A stretch of 64,000 nucleotides of DNA from Bemisia tabaci (Eukaryota; Arthropoda; Insecta; Hemiptera; Aleyrodidae): assembly GCF_918797505.1 (NCBI RefSeq), contig NC_092800.1, positions 1,178,001-1,242,000 of the forward strand, read 5' to 3'. Under the pieces are notes generated by a model. The model searched no databases and was not told the origin of the DNA. It saw only the letters and a list, made by a program, of their open reading frames with translations. Shown in pieces: positions 13,882 to 26,300 of the stretch; the stretch's first letter is position 1; each line of letters begins with the position of its first letter. The translations under genes were made by a program, and so were the position numbers.

Positions 13882-14563
13882 GTGCAAATCTATTTGTAGG
13901 AGGATTTGTGTTAATCCAATAAAATGCTCTAAAAAATTAGAAGAAACAATTTCACAAGTTTCTCAGGAGACTCGAATCTTATCGAAACAAATTCTGAAAT
14001 TCCCAGGTGTGCTTTCAAAATTTATTCCTTACACAGTAAGGAAATAATTATATTTACTACGCAATTTTAAATAATACACAACATAAAACAAAAATATCAC
14101 AGAGAAATAAGTATCCCTAGTAGCACAAAAATATCAGCTCACTTAAAAAAATTGAATACTAGTTGAATTAACGGCAGTGTAGTGAGATTCCCACTCAGCT
14201 GTCAATTAACGGAGCTTGGTGTCACATTCTTTCATCATAATTAAATTCTCTGATACTGGGGTAAGTTTGTGAGGGATGATGAGAGTTTCCGAGTTGAGAT
14301 TTTCCACAAACTACGAATGTGACACTACGTATATACTTGCACTAACGTAAAATCCAATTAATTTTATTTACAACACCAATTTACAGTATCTAGAGTAGAA
14401 AAATGGGTGACTCAAGAAAGAAAAAAATAAATAGTAACTCTTCCAATGCTTTACTCCTCGAATGGAGGACACTAATAAATTAATTCAGAGAATATCGTAT
14501 CAGATATTATTTTAGAGAGTAAAGGGACATATTGGTCTACCACACTTAAACAAATTGTTTATA

Positions 14564-14854
14564 CAGGGTGTCTACGTTTTGGAATTTCATTATAGATTTT
14601 CCTAATTTTTCCTGTTATTTTGAGTGAATATCCCTAATCATGTGCGTGAGTAAACTGATATTAGTTTATTTTTACAAACTTACATTTTTAATGAATTGAA
14701 TCAAATGTCTCACTTTTGAATGTGCTAAACTGCATGTAGTTGAAAAATGGTTGCGTATTTGAATTTTCTGATTCATGTCCGAGTTTCCTCATAATTTCTG
14801 GAAGACAAAAAATTTTCTGATAATTTCCGATTTTAACTGACAGTAGACACCCTG
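14564..14854. mobile_element. MITE with CAGGGTGTCTAC termini
   Basis: It begins CAGGGTGTCTAC at 14564 and ends GTAGACACCCTG at 14854, about 291 bp apart. The interior is AT-rich, and both halves contain TTTTCC/GGAAAA-type motifs. It sits ~100 bp downstream of the MOGS stop codon, so it may be transcribed in the MOGS 3' UTR. Interior fragments resembling it (AAAAAGTCAGGGAAT) occur near 23875 and 37918. Confidence 0.75.
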
Positions 14855-14956
14855 CCAAAACACAGGACTTGTCCCCCTACGAAAATTTTCGGCAATCCCC
14901 AACAATGAAACACAGTGGTGTTTTAAAAGTTATCCATCTGATCAACAGAAACAAGA

Positions 14957-17900
14957 TTAGTAAATTTCGGCCATCATTAAGACGACCAAGGATGACCATC
15001 CATTGAAAGGTCTACATCCTTGACCCTCACCGGTGACATCGTTATACTGCTCCCAAATAAAACCAGTTTTCTTGAATTGTCTGAACATGTTGCCGATGAC
15101 GTTTTTGCGCAAGTCTGAGTAGAGAGACTTGGCTTGACTAGCATAAGGTCCTGAAGATTCACTGTAATGAGATAGTGCTCTGAGAGCCAGATAATTCATC
15201 TGAATCCAAATTGGGCCTCGCCAGTAGGGAGGATCATGCTCTGTGTTGCGTTTCATGTAAAGAGGAGATGTCTTCGATAACGACCGCAATCCAAAATCAG
15301 TCCATAAAAGTTCAGGGTTCTTGAATTCACTTAGAATTTCACCTAAAGTATGGGACTCAGGATCTAGCATCAGGGATAGGAATGGAAATAGCGTGACATA
15401 ACCGTATGTGCTGTCGACAAACTGATAAACTGGCTTGCTCTTTACGACTCGGTGAGCTTCTTTCGGTGGTGCCGTCGCTTTTGCAGGAGCTTTTGGTTTC
15501 ATCAAAGCGACATCATCGGTATGCAAACCATAATCAGCATATCTTTTTGCTGCATTTGACCAGTGCAGCTCGTTTAGAAGGTCATTGTTACTCAGATAGT
15601 TGAAGCAACTGAGGAACTTGTCGTTAGGTTTTTTTAGGAGATCAGCAATTTCGGCCAAGACTCCAGCACTGATCATCAACCAGCACCTCAGATCAAGGTG
15701 CCTCTCAAGTTCAGTGGGATGCGAGGCACGGGGATAGTCGTCCAGACCAGAGGACAGAGTCTTCGGGTTCAACTCTCGGTTGGTTTCAGCATTTCTGCCG
15801 CGCCAGTAGTATGAACTTGAAATTGCCCCGTTTTGCGTCGTGTTGAACCAGTCAAACCATCTAACCAGCCGAGGGTATAATCTCTCTACAGCTGCAAGCC
15901 GATCGTCATTGATAATAATGGATTCGGAGAAGTGCTTCAGGATAAATTGCAGTGTTAGGAAAAAGGTTGGTGGATTTGCGTTCGTGTTGAATTGAACGAC
16001 AAACTCCTCCGGCACTTTACTGAGAGCTTCTTTGCCGAGAATTTGTTCTCGCGGAATCCATCCTTCAACGTTCATGAGATCTAGCCAATGGCTCATGATA
16101 TCCAACTCTATGTCTAAATCCCAAGCAGCGATTAGAAATCCGTGGAATCCTTCGTCCCATAAAAATCCACGAGGGAAAAAGCTGCGTGATGGCACTGCTG
16201 TGTATAGGGGGGCTTTCCAATAAGGGACAGGATTGGCTGTGTACTTGGATTGTACTTTAGAGGCACCGTAGAAGTAACTGACTCCTCCAAGAAGATTACT
16301 GAAAGCAGCTTCTGCGAATAGCATTTCTTCATCGGTGAATCCTTTCTTGGAAAGCTTGAATTTATTCTCGAACTTGGTGAAAAAATTTTTCTTGTGATTT
16401 TCCAGAGTGTTTGTGTAAACTTCTTGGCTCAGAGAGTCAGTGCGCACTGAGTCTGCTGATAGAGACTCATAAATTACCTCAAAACTGAAAGGGACTCTGG
16501 CTGTTATTTGCGAAACGATAAAGTTAGGCTTATTTTCCAGCTTTAACGTATCACCAAGCAGTACAATTTGATTGCCATTCAATCGCAAAGATTCTACAAC
16601 AGTGTTGGTCAGCTCATGATAACCATTGGTTTTGGCACTTAAAAATGAGACATAGTCAATACTGCCTGAAATATTTACCAGGCGAACATTGAAATTACCT
16701 AATTTTTCCGAACGGCCTTCAAAACCAAATGTTTTGCCTTTGGTCCACATTATCGAGTCACCCTCTGCTTCAGTGGCAATGTAGTACAAAAACGTTACTT
16801 GTTCATTCTGAGCCATTTTATCCTGGAAAATGAGGAAAAAATACAGTTTTATCTGAAAGTCATAAAAGCATCTTATAAACAATTGTTTATCCATTACTTT
16901 TTTGAGGGAAAAGTTTGTCATATTGGATGCTCTGATCAAGCACTTCTTTTCAAGATTTAAGAGGGAAAAAACGTTGTGAGAAAAACAATATAGGATCTCC
17001 ATAAGTTTGAATCCAAGCATGATTCTCTCTTGATTCCTCTGAGAAACTACCCCTTGAGCTTACAAAAATCAATTGAGCCATTCTTACAGGAAAAACAATG
17101 GAGAGCAACAAAGGGGCACGGAGCAGTAAAACTCCAGCATTCCATCACAGCAGAAAAACATTCACTAAGTTCATCAACTATTTCTTTAATTTCTTCCATT
17201 TAGGTATTAAAGAAAAAAAGTTTAACACTCTTCATTCATACCTAGTCCAGATAATTTTTGAATTTTATTGAGTATTCTTTTTTCATGTGTGAAAAAAAGT
17301 TAATTTTGTAAATAACTTAGAGCTGTGGAGGCTATCAGTGAAAGAATCACAGCTCACTGACTAACAAATCAAATTGACATACTTAAAAGACAGTATTTTA
17401 AAATTGAAAGAAGTATCTTAGGGAAGATTAGCGAACCACTTACTAACCGTTCAGTTGGATTAAAAACTTCTCTCTATCCAATAATATGCGTATTGTAGTG
17501 AAATCAAGCTTTTCAGTTCAATGACAAGGAACCTACCTCTGCAGTAATTGAGATTCTATTTGTCCAGTCTCCGCCATTTTTACCGATGACTCGCTTGACA
17601 AATGATGTTTCAATGTGAAAAGAACCATCATTTAAGTTCTGCACGCCAAAGTTTTTGCCATCATGAGCAACCCATGAGTAACCATCAAGATTGTCACCAG
17701 ATTCACACCAATGCCTAAAATAATCAAAATCAGTGGGGTTGAAGAATACATAAAATCAGAATTTTCCAGGCAGCATTTACATAAGTTTTTTTTTTTTATA
17801 TTTAATTATCTTATCGCAATAGCATGGGAGCAAAGGACATCACCTCTCAATTAACCATGCTCTGAGCATCTCATAATTGAATCTCTTCCAATGAAGCTCT

Positions 17901-19730
17901 TGTATGCTTCAGGGACTTGCAATTTTAGTACTTTTTCAAAAGTAAAATTTCACAAGACACACAATGAAGCCTCTGGTTTCTTCTAAATGATCTCTCAAGT
18001 TCAAAAAAAGCTCTCAGATTGAGCTTATAGTGGAGGGTTATCGCCCAACTCAATATCTAATCAAACTCTCCATGCACAGAGAGGGAGCAAATACTTAGCA
18101 GGGTTGCTGAGGTTCCAGCCTAAAAAAAATTCCTCCAAATAAAAATTGGCGACTCTGATAGTGTATTTGCTCCCTCTCTGTGCATGGAGAGTTTGACTAG
18201 ATATAGAGGAGGGCTCTCAGTATAGCTTGAAGGATCTCCTCCATTACAGCCTCAACCTAAAGAGCTTTTTTTGAGCTTAGGAGTTTGTTTCGGAGAAAAC
18301 TTTTCACCATCATGATTCTCGCAACATTTTATAAGAGAAAAGTACTTAAATCGTAAATCTCTGATGCATGCAAGAGCTTAATTTTGGCACATTGTTGTTT
18401 TTTGCAGCATTTTCTACAGATAATATGTCTTCCTTTTCAGAATTTCAACCTGCATTCAATGAAAATCTTACAGACTCTTCAGAATAGACATACTTTCAAA
18501 ACAAAACAAAGTTGGGAAAAATCGAGTAAAAATATTTTTAAGTTTTCCCTACACATTGGCTAAGAATTCATCATTTGAATGTATCAGCTTGACAACTATG
18601 TGCACCAAGCTTTAAATTTTTACAGTAAGTGTATCGTAGGTTTGAATGTGGAGGCTAAATAATTACTAGAATTAACCGGTAAGTGGGCGAGTAAGTACAA
18701 GTAAATTAAAATTTAAAAAATTTTTAAAAAGAAAAAAAAATTAATTTATTTACCTGATTCCTTTGTGGCCAGCACGAAGAAGTGAAGGAAAGTACCACAT
18801 AAGGCCAGTAACCAGTGAGTTCGGCTCTCTGGTTTTCATTCCAAAATACACACCACCGCGGTAAGAGCCCCAGTAGAGCTCAGGAACGTCTAAGCCAGAT
18901 CGAACAACCATCTGTTGAAATAAGCATAAAAAGTCCATTAAAAAAATTAAAAATGCCTGCTATCTCAAGATACTCCAAAACTTTCCCTGTTTCTCGAACG
19001 AAACATTATGCCTTTTTAAATGGGAAATTGAAATCACATTAAGATTAGACATCAGACATCCTAAACTTTTTCTATCCGTTGCTTGAAAGCAGTACTCTGT
19101 TTTCCGCGAAACTTATAGGAGCCACCTTTGCCAGAAAACGCCTGACATTTAGGAGCCGTTTACAATTTTTTAGAAGCCAAATTTACTTACGGCATGCGCA
19201 TCATGTGCCATCGCTACTTGCCGTTGCAGGTTTAAAAAAGAATAACAAGGCGCATCAATTTTTTCCAGTGCCACAATGACCTAGCTCCTCTAATTTCCAA
19301 GCGTATGGCACCTAACACAGAATACTGAGCAGAACACTGGTTTTGAGACTATTGTGCCATTGATTCAAACATAGTTACCATATGCAGTTGGAAACAATAG
19401 GTTTATAATTGACATAGAGCAGAAATATTATGAAGATTTGGAAGTAATAGACTTAGCATACATGCATCATAAGATATTAGGATTATCTGTTGGTGGAAAT
19501 TCAAATGCAGTGATAAAAAGAGTATAACTCACTTTATTATGGTCAAATCGGGTGTTGACCCGTGTCTCCAAGTAGCCTCTGTAGACAATCCATAATGCAG
19601 ACGATACCAATCCTACAACCAGAGATATTTTAAGGATAGTTATAATACTTATTGAAGAGGTTGATGACTCTTGCCTCTTCTTCGCATTCGGTCGAAGAGT
19701 TGGAATGAGTGGCTTTTTTGGACGGGCCAT
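14957..19730 (-). CDS. MOGS: Mannosyl-oligosaccharide glucosidase (ER glucosidase I, GH63)
   Basis: This enzyme removes the outermost alpha-1,2-linked glucose from Glc3Man9GlcNAc2 just after its transfer to nascent glycoproteins in the ER. Four exons on the minus strand join in frame: 19730-19533, 18911-18754, 17714-17537, 16822-14957. They give 799 residues (human from memory ~837). The N-terminus is a short basic tail (MARPKKP...NAKKRQ) followed by a hydrophobic segment at ~27-50: a type II signal anchor with a lumenal catalytic part. GH63 blocks visible: [32 protein letters not shown] (~residues 390-405); [19 protein letters not shown] (~528-545); [26 protein letters not shown] (~768-773); and C-terminal [12 protein letters not shown]...MAEIY. 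By family knowledge the aspartate of the LDDYPR block and the glutamate of WEQY are the likely acid/base pair, and both are present. The start ATG is the first in frame and precedes the anchor. The last exon alone is 1,866 nt. Confidence 0.97.
17994..18280. mobile_element. Fold-back/MITE in MOGS intron 2
   Basis: The arms share CTCAA/AAAAAAAGCTCT at the ends and ACTCTCCATGCACAGAGAGG internally: forward at about 18066-18085, with its complement around 18174-18193. The element lies in the intron between MOGS exons 18911-18754 and 17714-17537. The two internal arms are nearly identical. It has no ORF. Confidence 0.75.
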
Positions 19731-20350
19731 TGGAACCTTAAGTTTGAATTCACCAGGGCACTAAAACATTACAGACAGATAAATATACTTGGGGACAGCT
19801 AGGAGTAGGCCAAAAATTGAAGATCAACGATGACAAACGGGAAGTTTCACGGAATAACGGCTAAATATTTCATAGTAAAAGCCGCATTGGAAGTTTCTTA
19901 TCAGTCACCACGTCGAAACAAAACATAACCTCAACTGCAGCTGATAAACAATCATTCGACCAATCAAATCGTTGCATGACAAATGTCAACATAACCTTTC
20001 AAAAACTCAAAAAGTTGAATAACAACGCGAATCCGTATGAAATCACGCGAAAGTTTTCGTGCTATCTTCATTCAGAATGCTTGAATTTTAAAGTTTGCAG
20101 TGTCTGATTATCACAACATCAGCACCATCGTGTGAAAAAATCTTACATTTCCTCTTACTATACCGGCATGAAAGTAGTAAAGCACCTCATGTGATCCTTA
20201 CATCGCTCATGCATTTCTAACTAAGTACTCTGCGACAGATCAAGTGTTCTCATGGTCCTCCCTAAATGTCAGAAGTTTTCTATGATATAGTTTATTGAGG
20301 CTATCATTGCTTCAATTGAAACAACTTAGTTTCATCCAATGCATTGAACT
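19731..20350. promoter_or_regulatory. Divergent MOGS/IntS4 intergenic region, likely shared promoter
   Basis: The start codons of MOGS (-, 19730) and IntS4 (+, 20351) are 620 bp apart and point away from each other, so both 5' UTRs and core promoters should lie here. I see no ORF of note and no obvious TATA box at a decisive position. The centre (about 19,890-20,050) is somewhat richer in CG dinucleotides than the flanks. A bidirectional housekeeping promoter is inferred from the arrangement alone. Confidence 0.6.
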
Positions 20351-23300
20351 ATGGCCAAAGTACTAAAGAAAAGAGCCCTAGCTGAGTACAGTCATCAAAT
20401 AACAACCGTACGTATTTCATCTCTTTCTTACTTAATGACAATTAATTCGTACGCCGAGTTTTTTGCCAATGTGCGTTAAAAATTCAGCATAAATCTGAAA
20501 ATCTCAATACAGAGGGAAAAGCTCATATGAGCACAGTTTCCCCTCCAAGAGATATCGATGGTGTATGTTGGCAATCACATAACTCGGTTTGCAATGTCGC
20601 AGACTTCCTGTCATACTTTATTTTGTAAACGGAAAACTACTCAACGGCAATTTTTTAAAACTGCCATGATTTTTCTTCTCTGTGCGAAGAATATTGTGCA
20701 TAAACTTATAGGAATTATGTCAATTTGTTCTCTTTCAAAAAAATAATAAAGAGGCGGAGATTTTCAGACACCACAAACGAGTTATATGATTGCCGATTTA
20801 CGCCGTCGACATGCTGTTTGGTGCAGCACTAGTTACGTCCATTCAGGAAGGCAACTGCAGATGCATTTCGGCCCTTTTGGGCCAATCCTCAGTGCAGTGC
20901 AGCCTCCTGAATTTTCTGCTACCTAGCTCGAGAGATCGTGAAAACCAGCCCGAGGAGCCCGACCAGCCTGTGGAGGTGTGGTGCCTTTAGGCGTGCATCT
21001 CTATAAAATTTACAAAAATAGATTTGGTTGGAATGTCTGCAGCACCATTACCCCACAAACGTATGTGCTCTTTATTTACCTATTACCTCAAGATGTAATG
21101 CTCCCTTCGACAAATTTTTTTATGTAGTTTTTGTACTTCCTGCAAGATAGATTCCTACAATATGAAAAGAATTTTTTCTCTTACTCATGCACAAATTTTC
21201 TTTTTTCTTGTTGAAGCGGCTCCAAGTTGAGTGTACCTACTTAAGTGTAGAACGGATCATTCTAAAATGTGGTTTAGAAATATGAAACCCTACAAGATCA
21301 ATTGATTAAAGTGAGTTATCTACTAATTTAAGGTAATAAATTAATGCTTGACTTGTTTTTTCACAGGAGGTTGAGCCGCCCTTGAAGAAGCTGCGATTGG
21401 TATCAAAGCCTGTCATCGAAAACACAGCCACTGTCTACATCGGTCTTCTCAACAAATGTAAAACCAGCAATGAGGCCTTGCAGCTCTTACTACGTATATC
21501 TGAGTCCTTGCATTTTCAAGTAAGCATTTTTGTCTCAAGATATTCTGTGGGGTGCGGGCAAGGGAAGGGGATATTCTGACAATCCACTCTTAACCACTAG
21601 CTTTTCTTGGAAGTTAGCTAGCATCGTTTTCTCCTCAGTCTCAGTTTAAAAGTAATATACATTTTTTTGTAGGTAAAGCAACTTACTGCAAGAACCACTG
21701 GCTATTCTTTATACTTATAAAAGAACCAAACCGATCATTGGCAATTTCTGAGGATAGCCTCTCTTCCATGGAAAGGAAAATTGCTGAATGTGGACCATTC
21801 TGCTGTCTCAAAAATTCCTCAAACAAAACGCTTATTTCAATGAATAGATATCAACAGTTTTCTTTGAAATTTTCAGGTACTTTAGATTAAGTTGTGGAAA
21901 TGACTACAAAAAAAAATAAAACTTGCCTCCATGGTAGTTGAAAATACATGAATATTCTCGTCTTTTTATCTTTGAAGTGAGCGTTGACTATTCTCAGCAA
22001 TAGCAATTTAATAGCAACTCCTCCAGTAATAGTACCTAATTTCAATAATTTTAAGGAAAAATAAAGGATTTTACCAAATTTTAATGTTGTTATTATTTTT
22101 GTCTACTCTCACATTAGGTTCAAATTCAGCAAGAAGAAACCAAAGCAATTACATTGTTTTCAAAATTGTTAAATTTCTTTTTTGTTTCAGAAAATACAAA
22201 ATTTGTGTATATGTATTATCAAAATTTACATGATTATTTTCCATTGAAATCAAAAACTTTTTGTAGGTATAGCCAAAAAAAAAAACAAATACTATTTGCT
22301 ACTCAAGGAAATTTTTTAGGTAATTATGATGCAAGATTTTAACAATTACTGTAATTGCGCAGGTTCCCCTCTGCTATATGTACTTAATCCAAGGCAATCA
22401 AAGTTGTGCTGTAAGAAAAAATAAATAAATTGAATAGACAAGTAGGTCTGGTATGGTAAAAAATGGTTATAAAATGGTTAAAAAATGGTATAAAATGGTT
22501 TCACTAGGAACTAAAGCCTGTTTTTATGTTTCAGGAGGATGAGGTGTTGCCTGCCATCAATCTACTCTTTGAATACTACCACCAACAAACTAACTCAGCA
22601 GTTCGCGTCGTTGTATTAAGTCTCATCTGTGATATCGCATCAGACTCCAAAGTCGATTTGCAGGTTTGTCTATCCAATGAGATTTTTCTTTGCAGCAATA
22701 GCTGGTGAATATACCGCTCAAAAAGTAAATCTGTGGGCTGGTGTGCAGTTTTTAACCTCTGTTTGCTTAACTTTCTGTGGTTTAGCAATTTTCATTTTGA
22801 CAGTGAGAATTTGAATGCAGTGCCTATGAAACCGCAGGATTTTTACAGGTCTAGAAAACCAAGAATGGACTACTAGACAAGGTACGAATTTTAGCATTCT
22901 GATACATGTTTCTTAACCAGAATTTCACGTAGAACATGATTCGCGCAATGAAAATTACTGAAACCAACTCCTAATGGAGATATTAACATTTTTATTTCAC
23001 ATTGGTTACGAGGAACTTGAACTGCCCCACAAGAAACTCAAAGCTCTACGAGAGTCAAATCGCGCACTACAACGGTTTCAGCAATCTTCTCAATCGAGCA
23101 ATGTTCATTTCCCACCATGTGTTGTTCAAACTATAAGCAATTTGCTACAGCTGAGCCAAAGCATCAAGATTGAGGTTGCCAGATTTTTATATCTCGGAGA
23201 CTGTCATGATAAACGTTTAGCGCGCGATGTGAATCACGTAGAGCATTGAGTTTTCATGAGCGGGTGGTTTGAATTCACGCATCAAGAATTATTGAATATC

Positions 23301-26300
23301 TTCGTAAGGATGTGATTTCGGTAATATTCGTTGTGCCTATCGTGTTTTACGTGATATGTTGATTGAGAAACATGTAAGAAAATGCTGAAATTTGCACCTT
23401 GTCTAGTGGTCCATTGTCGAGGAATTTCATCAGCGGGCTTATTATTGAAAAATTAAAGCAACCCGATAGGACATCAAAAAGCGATATATTGCATGGTTAA
23501 GATAGGGCTATGTCTTCTTTTGTCGTGCTTATATTGTTTCAATAATCGGCCGCAGATTAGGGAAATCAAGGAGAAATCGTAGAATTTATGACAAATACTG
23601 GAAATTTAAAAAACCTCTAAACTTGAAATCTGGAAAAACATCAACATTATCCCCACAATCAAAAAACAAAAAGTTCGCAAGACTGATTTGAGGTTCAATT
23701 TTCGGAGACTCATTCTAAAGTGGAGGAACAATTCTCAGTTAGGAATTGCAATTCTAGTCAATGGAACAGCTAATATCTGAAGAAAGAAGGCTCAGATGTT
23801 TCTGTAATTTGCGGTGCAATTAGAGTAAAAACTGTTTGATTTCCAATTCTACGTTCGCAAATTGTACTTGTAAAAAGTCAGGGAATTTCGATCATTTTGT
23901 TCAGGGAAACCTGGAAAAGTCCATAAAATATTTTCTGCTGACGCTGTGAACATCATAAACAGTGTGATTATAAGGAGCTCATACTAATGCATGGAAACTA
24001 TATTGTCTTTTGTTGATCATGGTGAGTGAGAACCATGTGAAAGGTAAATAATTCTTCAAATTATTTTCTGACCGCCACCAAGCAGCATCTCACTTCAGGA
24101 AGAGAACGTATTTATCCGTCCCACTTTATAAAATGCATTACACCGGTAGATTGTACTTACTGAAAATCACTGGTGTGAGGCATTGTTACCAAGAGGATTA
24201 AAAGATCCTTTCTTTCAAACCTTTGACATCTTATCTCAATTTTGCGGTTGGCTCAATTAAAAAGTTTGCCCACAGAGGGATGTATATGAATAGTATCCTA
24301 TTACTTAAGAGAAAAGTACATTTCAAGTTTTGACTTGAATTCCATGACCAGCCATTGCCCCGCAGGCCTGTTGCACGATACGCCCTTTTAGCCCCTTTAG
24401 TGTGACTCTCCACTCACCGCTCTTTCTCTCAATTTTATTGTTCTGTTTTCTCCAATTTTTCAGGTTGTGATAGAGGATACTCTCAACTCTTTAAAGAAAG
24501 AAGAGTCCCACAAAGTCCTGACCCAAGGCCTCTCAACTTTAATGAAACTCGGGAAGTTGACTCCTGATAATGTGTCACTTCATCTCAAGTTGGTTCAGTT
24601 TGCTAAGCAGCATTTGAACGATACAAGTTACTCCGTGAAAAACAAAGCAATGGACTTAATCGGAGAATTACAACCACTTGTTGGCATTTCGGAGTCGAGC
24701 GTTCAAGCAACGTTTAAATTGATCATGGACTTCACCCACAGTCAGGATGCCAGAGTCAGAAGTGCAGCTTTTAACACTGTGGTGCGCAGTCTTATCTTTT
24801 CTTTCCCTGTTTTGCAAAGATCCATTTTTTGTATCATGCTCTCTGTCAAATTGCTGTCAGAACCTGCTGTGTGTCTAAAGCCTCGTGAATACATCTCAAA
24901 AATCAATCTTTAAATTAATGGGAATTTCACAAGGCATAATAACAATTAATTAAAAATTCAACATTTCAAACAGATTTGCGACTCAATCCATGAAAAGGGA
25001 CCTTTTTTTCCAAGAGAAAATTGTCCTTAACTTGTTGCAAATTATAAAAAATGGTGGGAAAAATCTGGAAATTTTGGCGCAAGTTTGACCCTGAAATCTC
25101 CAGAATTGAAGAAGATATTAGTCCTGAAAGTTCAAAACCAAAAATCTTAGGTTGTAGAAAAAGTGGTGTAAGTATTTGCAAAATTTCAAGGATAATTTTT
25201 TCCCAGAAGATAAGGTCCCTTTTCACTGTTACGGTCACAATTTTATTCTGTATAATTGAAAGTCATGCCGATATTGTGATTAATTTTATCTGCCAATACA
25301 AGACATTGCCTTATAAAGCTTCTGCAGGCCTATTTTAAAATTTAATCCCAGTTAATGTGAAAAGATGAGGCCAAGCGTAAATGGAGACAGACAGTCAGGT
25401 TACCAGCTGGTCTCGTCACTCAATGTCCTTTCATTTTGATGAGTAGGCTAAGAATTGATCAATTGGTTATTGATCATCGAAAGAGATGCAAATAGCGTGT
25501 TTGTCATCTAACCTGACAAAAACGTGAGATGGAAATAAAGTGATTCTACTGATGAATTGATTCTGACAACATCTCAACTCGGTACTCTGTACTCTCAATC
25601 TCTAAGTCACTTTCTAACATTTTATAACAATCCAGCGCCAGTACACTGAACTTCGGATTCTCCAAATGAATGTGGCCGTCAACCAGTTTGTATAATTGAA
25701 ATTTTGGATAATGCAGAGGCCACTATGATGAGCTTAATTTGTCTCCCTGAATTCATAAAATGTGATGAAGTATACACAAATTTCAGTGAAGTACTATATT
25801 AGATAGTCATAAATAAAATATACAATAAAATAGGTTTGAGAGCGAAGCAAATAATCGGGGAGAAGGAAGAAGTCTTATCAATGGGTTTGCTTTGGCCGCT
25901 GAGAGAAAGTACAAAAATCAGGCCATAAAAAATAATCAGTTCTTCCAAAAATTAGTTTAGATCATCTGCAGTTTGGATAATCTGAGTTATGATGATCTGA
26001 GGTCTAGTGTACATTTTAGAATCTTTTATTGTTAATTTACACTCCATTTTCTGTTTCACAGATTGTTCTTCATGAACGGGGCTTAAAACTGAAACCGTCA
26101 CATTACTCAAATATCTGCATAGCCCTAAGAGATGATTATGAGATCGTTCGGCAAGCTGCGCTCAAACTTGTGTGGATTCTTGGCGTCAATTATCCTGAAA
26201 AGTATGGCTTGAATTTTACTAACATTTAATATATACCTTCCTCTTTGAAATTTTAATTTATTGTTTTTCAACATTGTAAAGATCCATGTGAAAAAATATT

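Larger units (their letters stand above)
7003..14956. other. Convergent intergenic region, no supportable gene
   Basis: About 8 kb between the stop codons of Arp1 (+) and MOGS (-). It is AT-rich with many homopolymer runs. Short ORFs lack homology I can recognise and lack consistent splice structure. The region must contain the 3' UTRs of both genes, but I cannot place the ends. It holds several repeats, listed separately: an inverted MITE pair near 7.3-7.8 kb, a fold-back at 13.7 kb and a CAGGGTGTCTAC element at 14.56 kb. Otherwise nothing is recognised. Confidence 0.7.

Noticed and set aside
22974..23249. 91-codon ORF
   Set aside because: Wholly inside a MITE whose other copy (4956-5509) does not keep the frame open.
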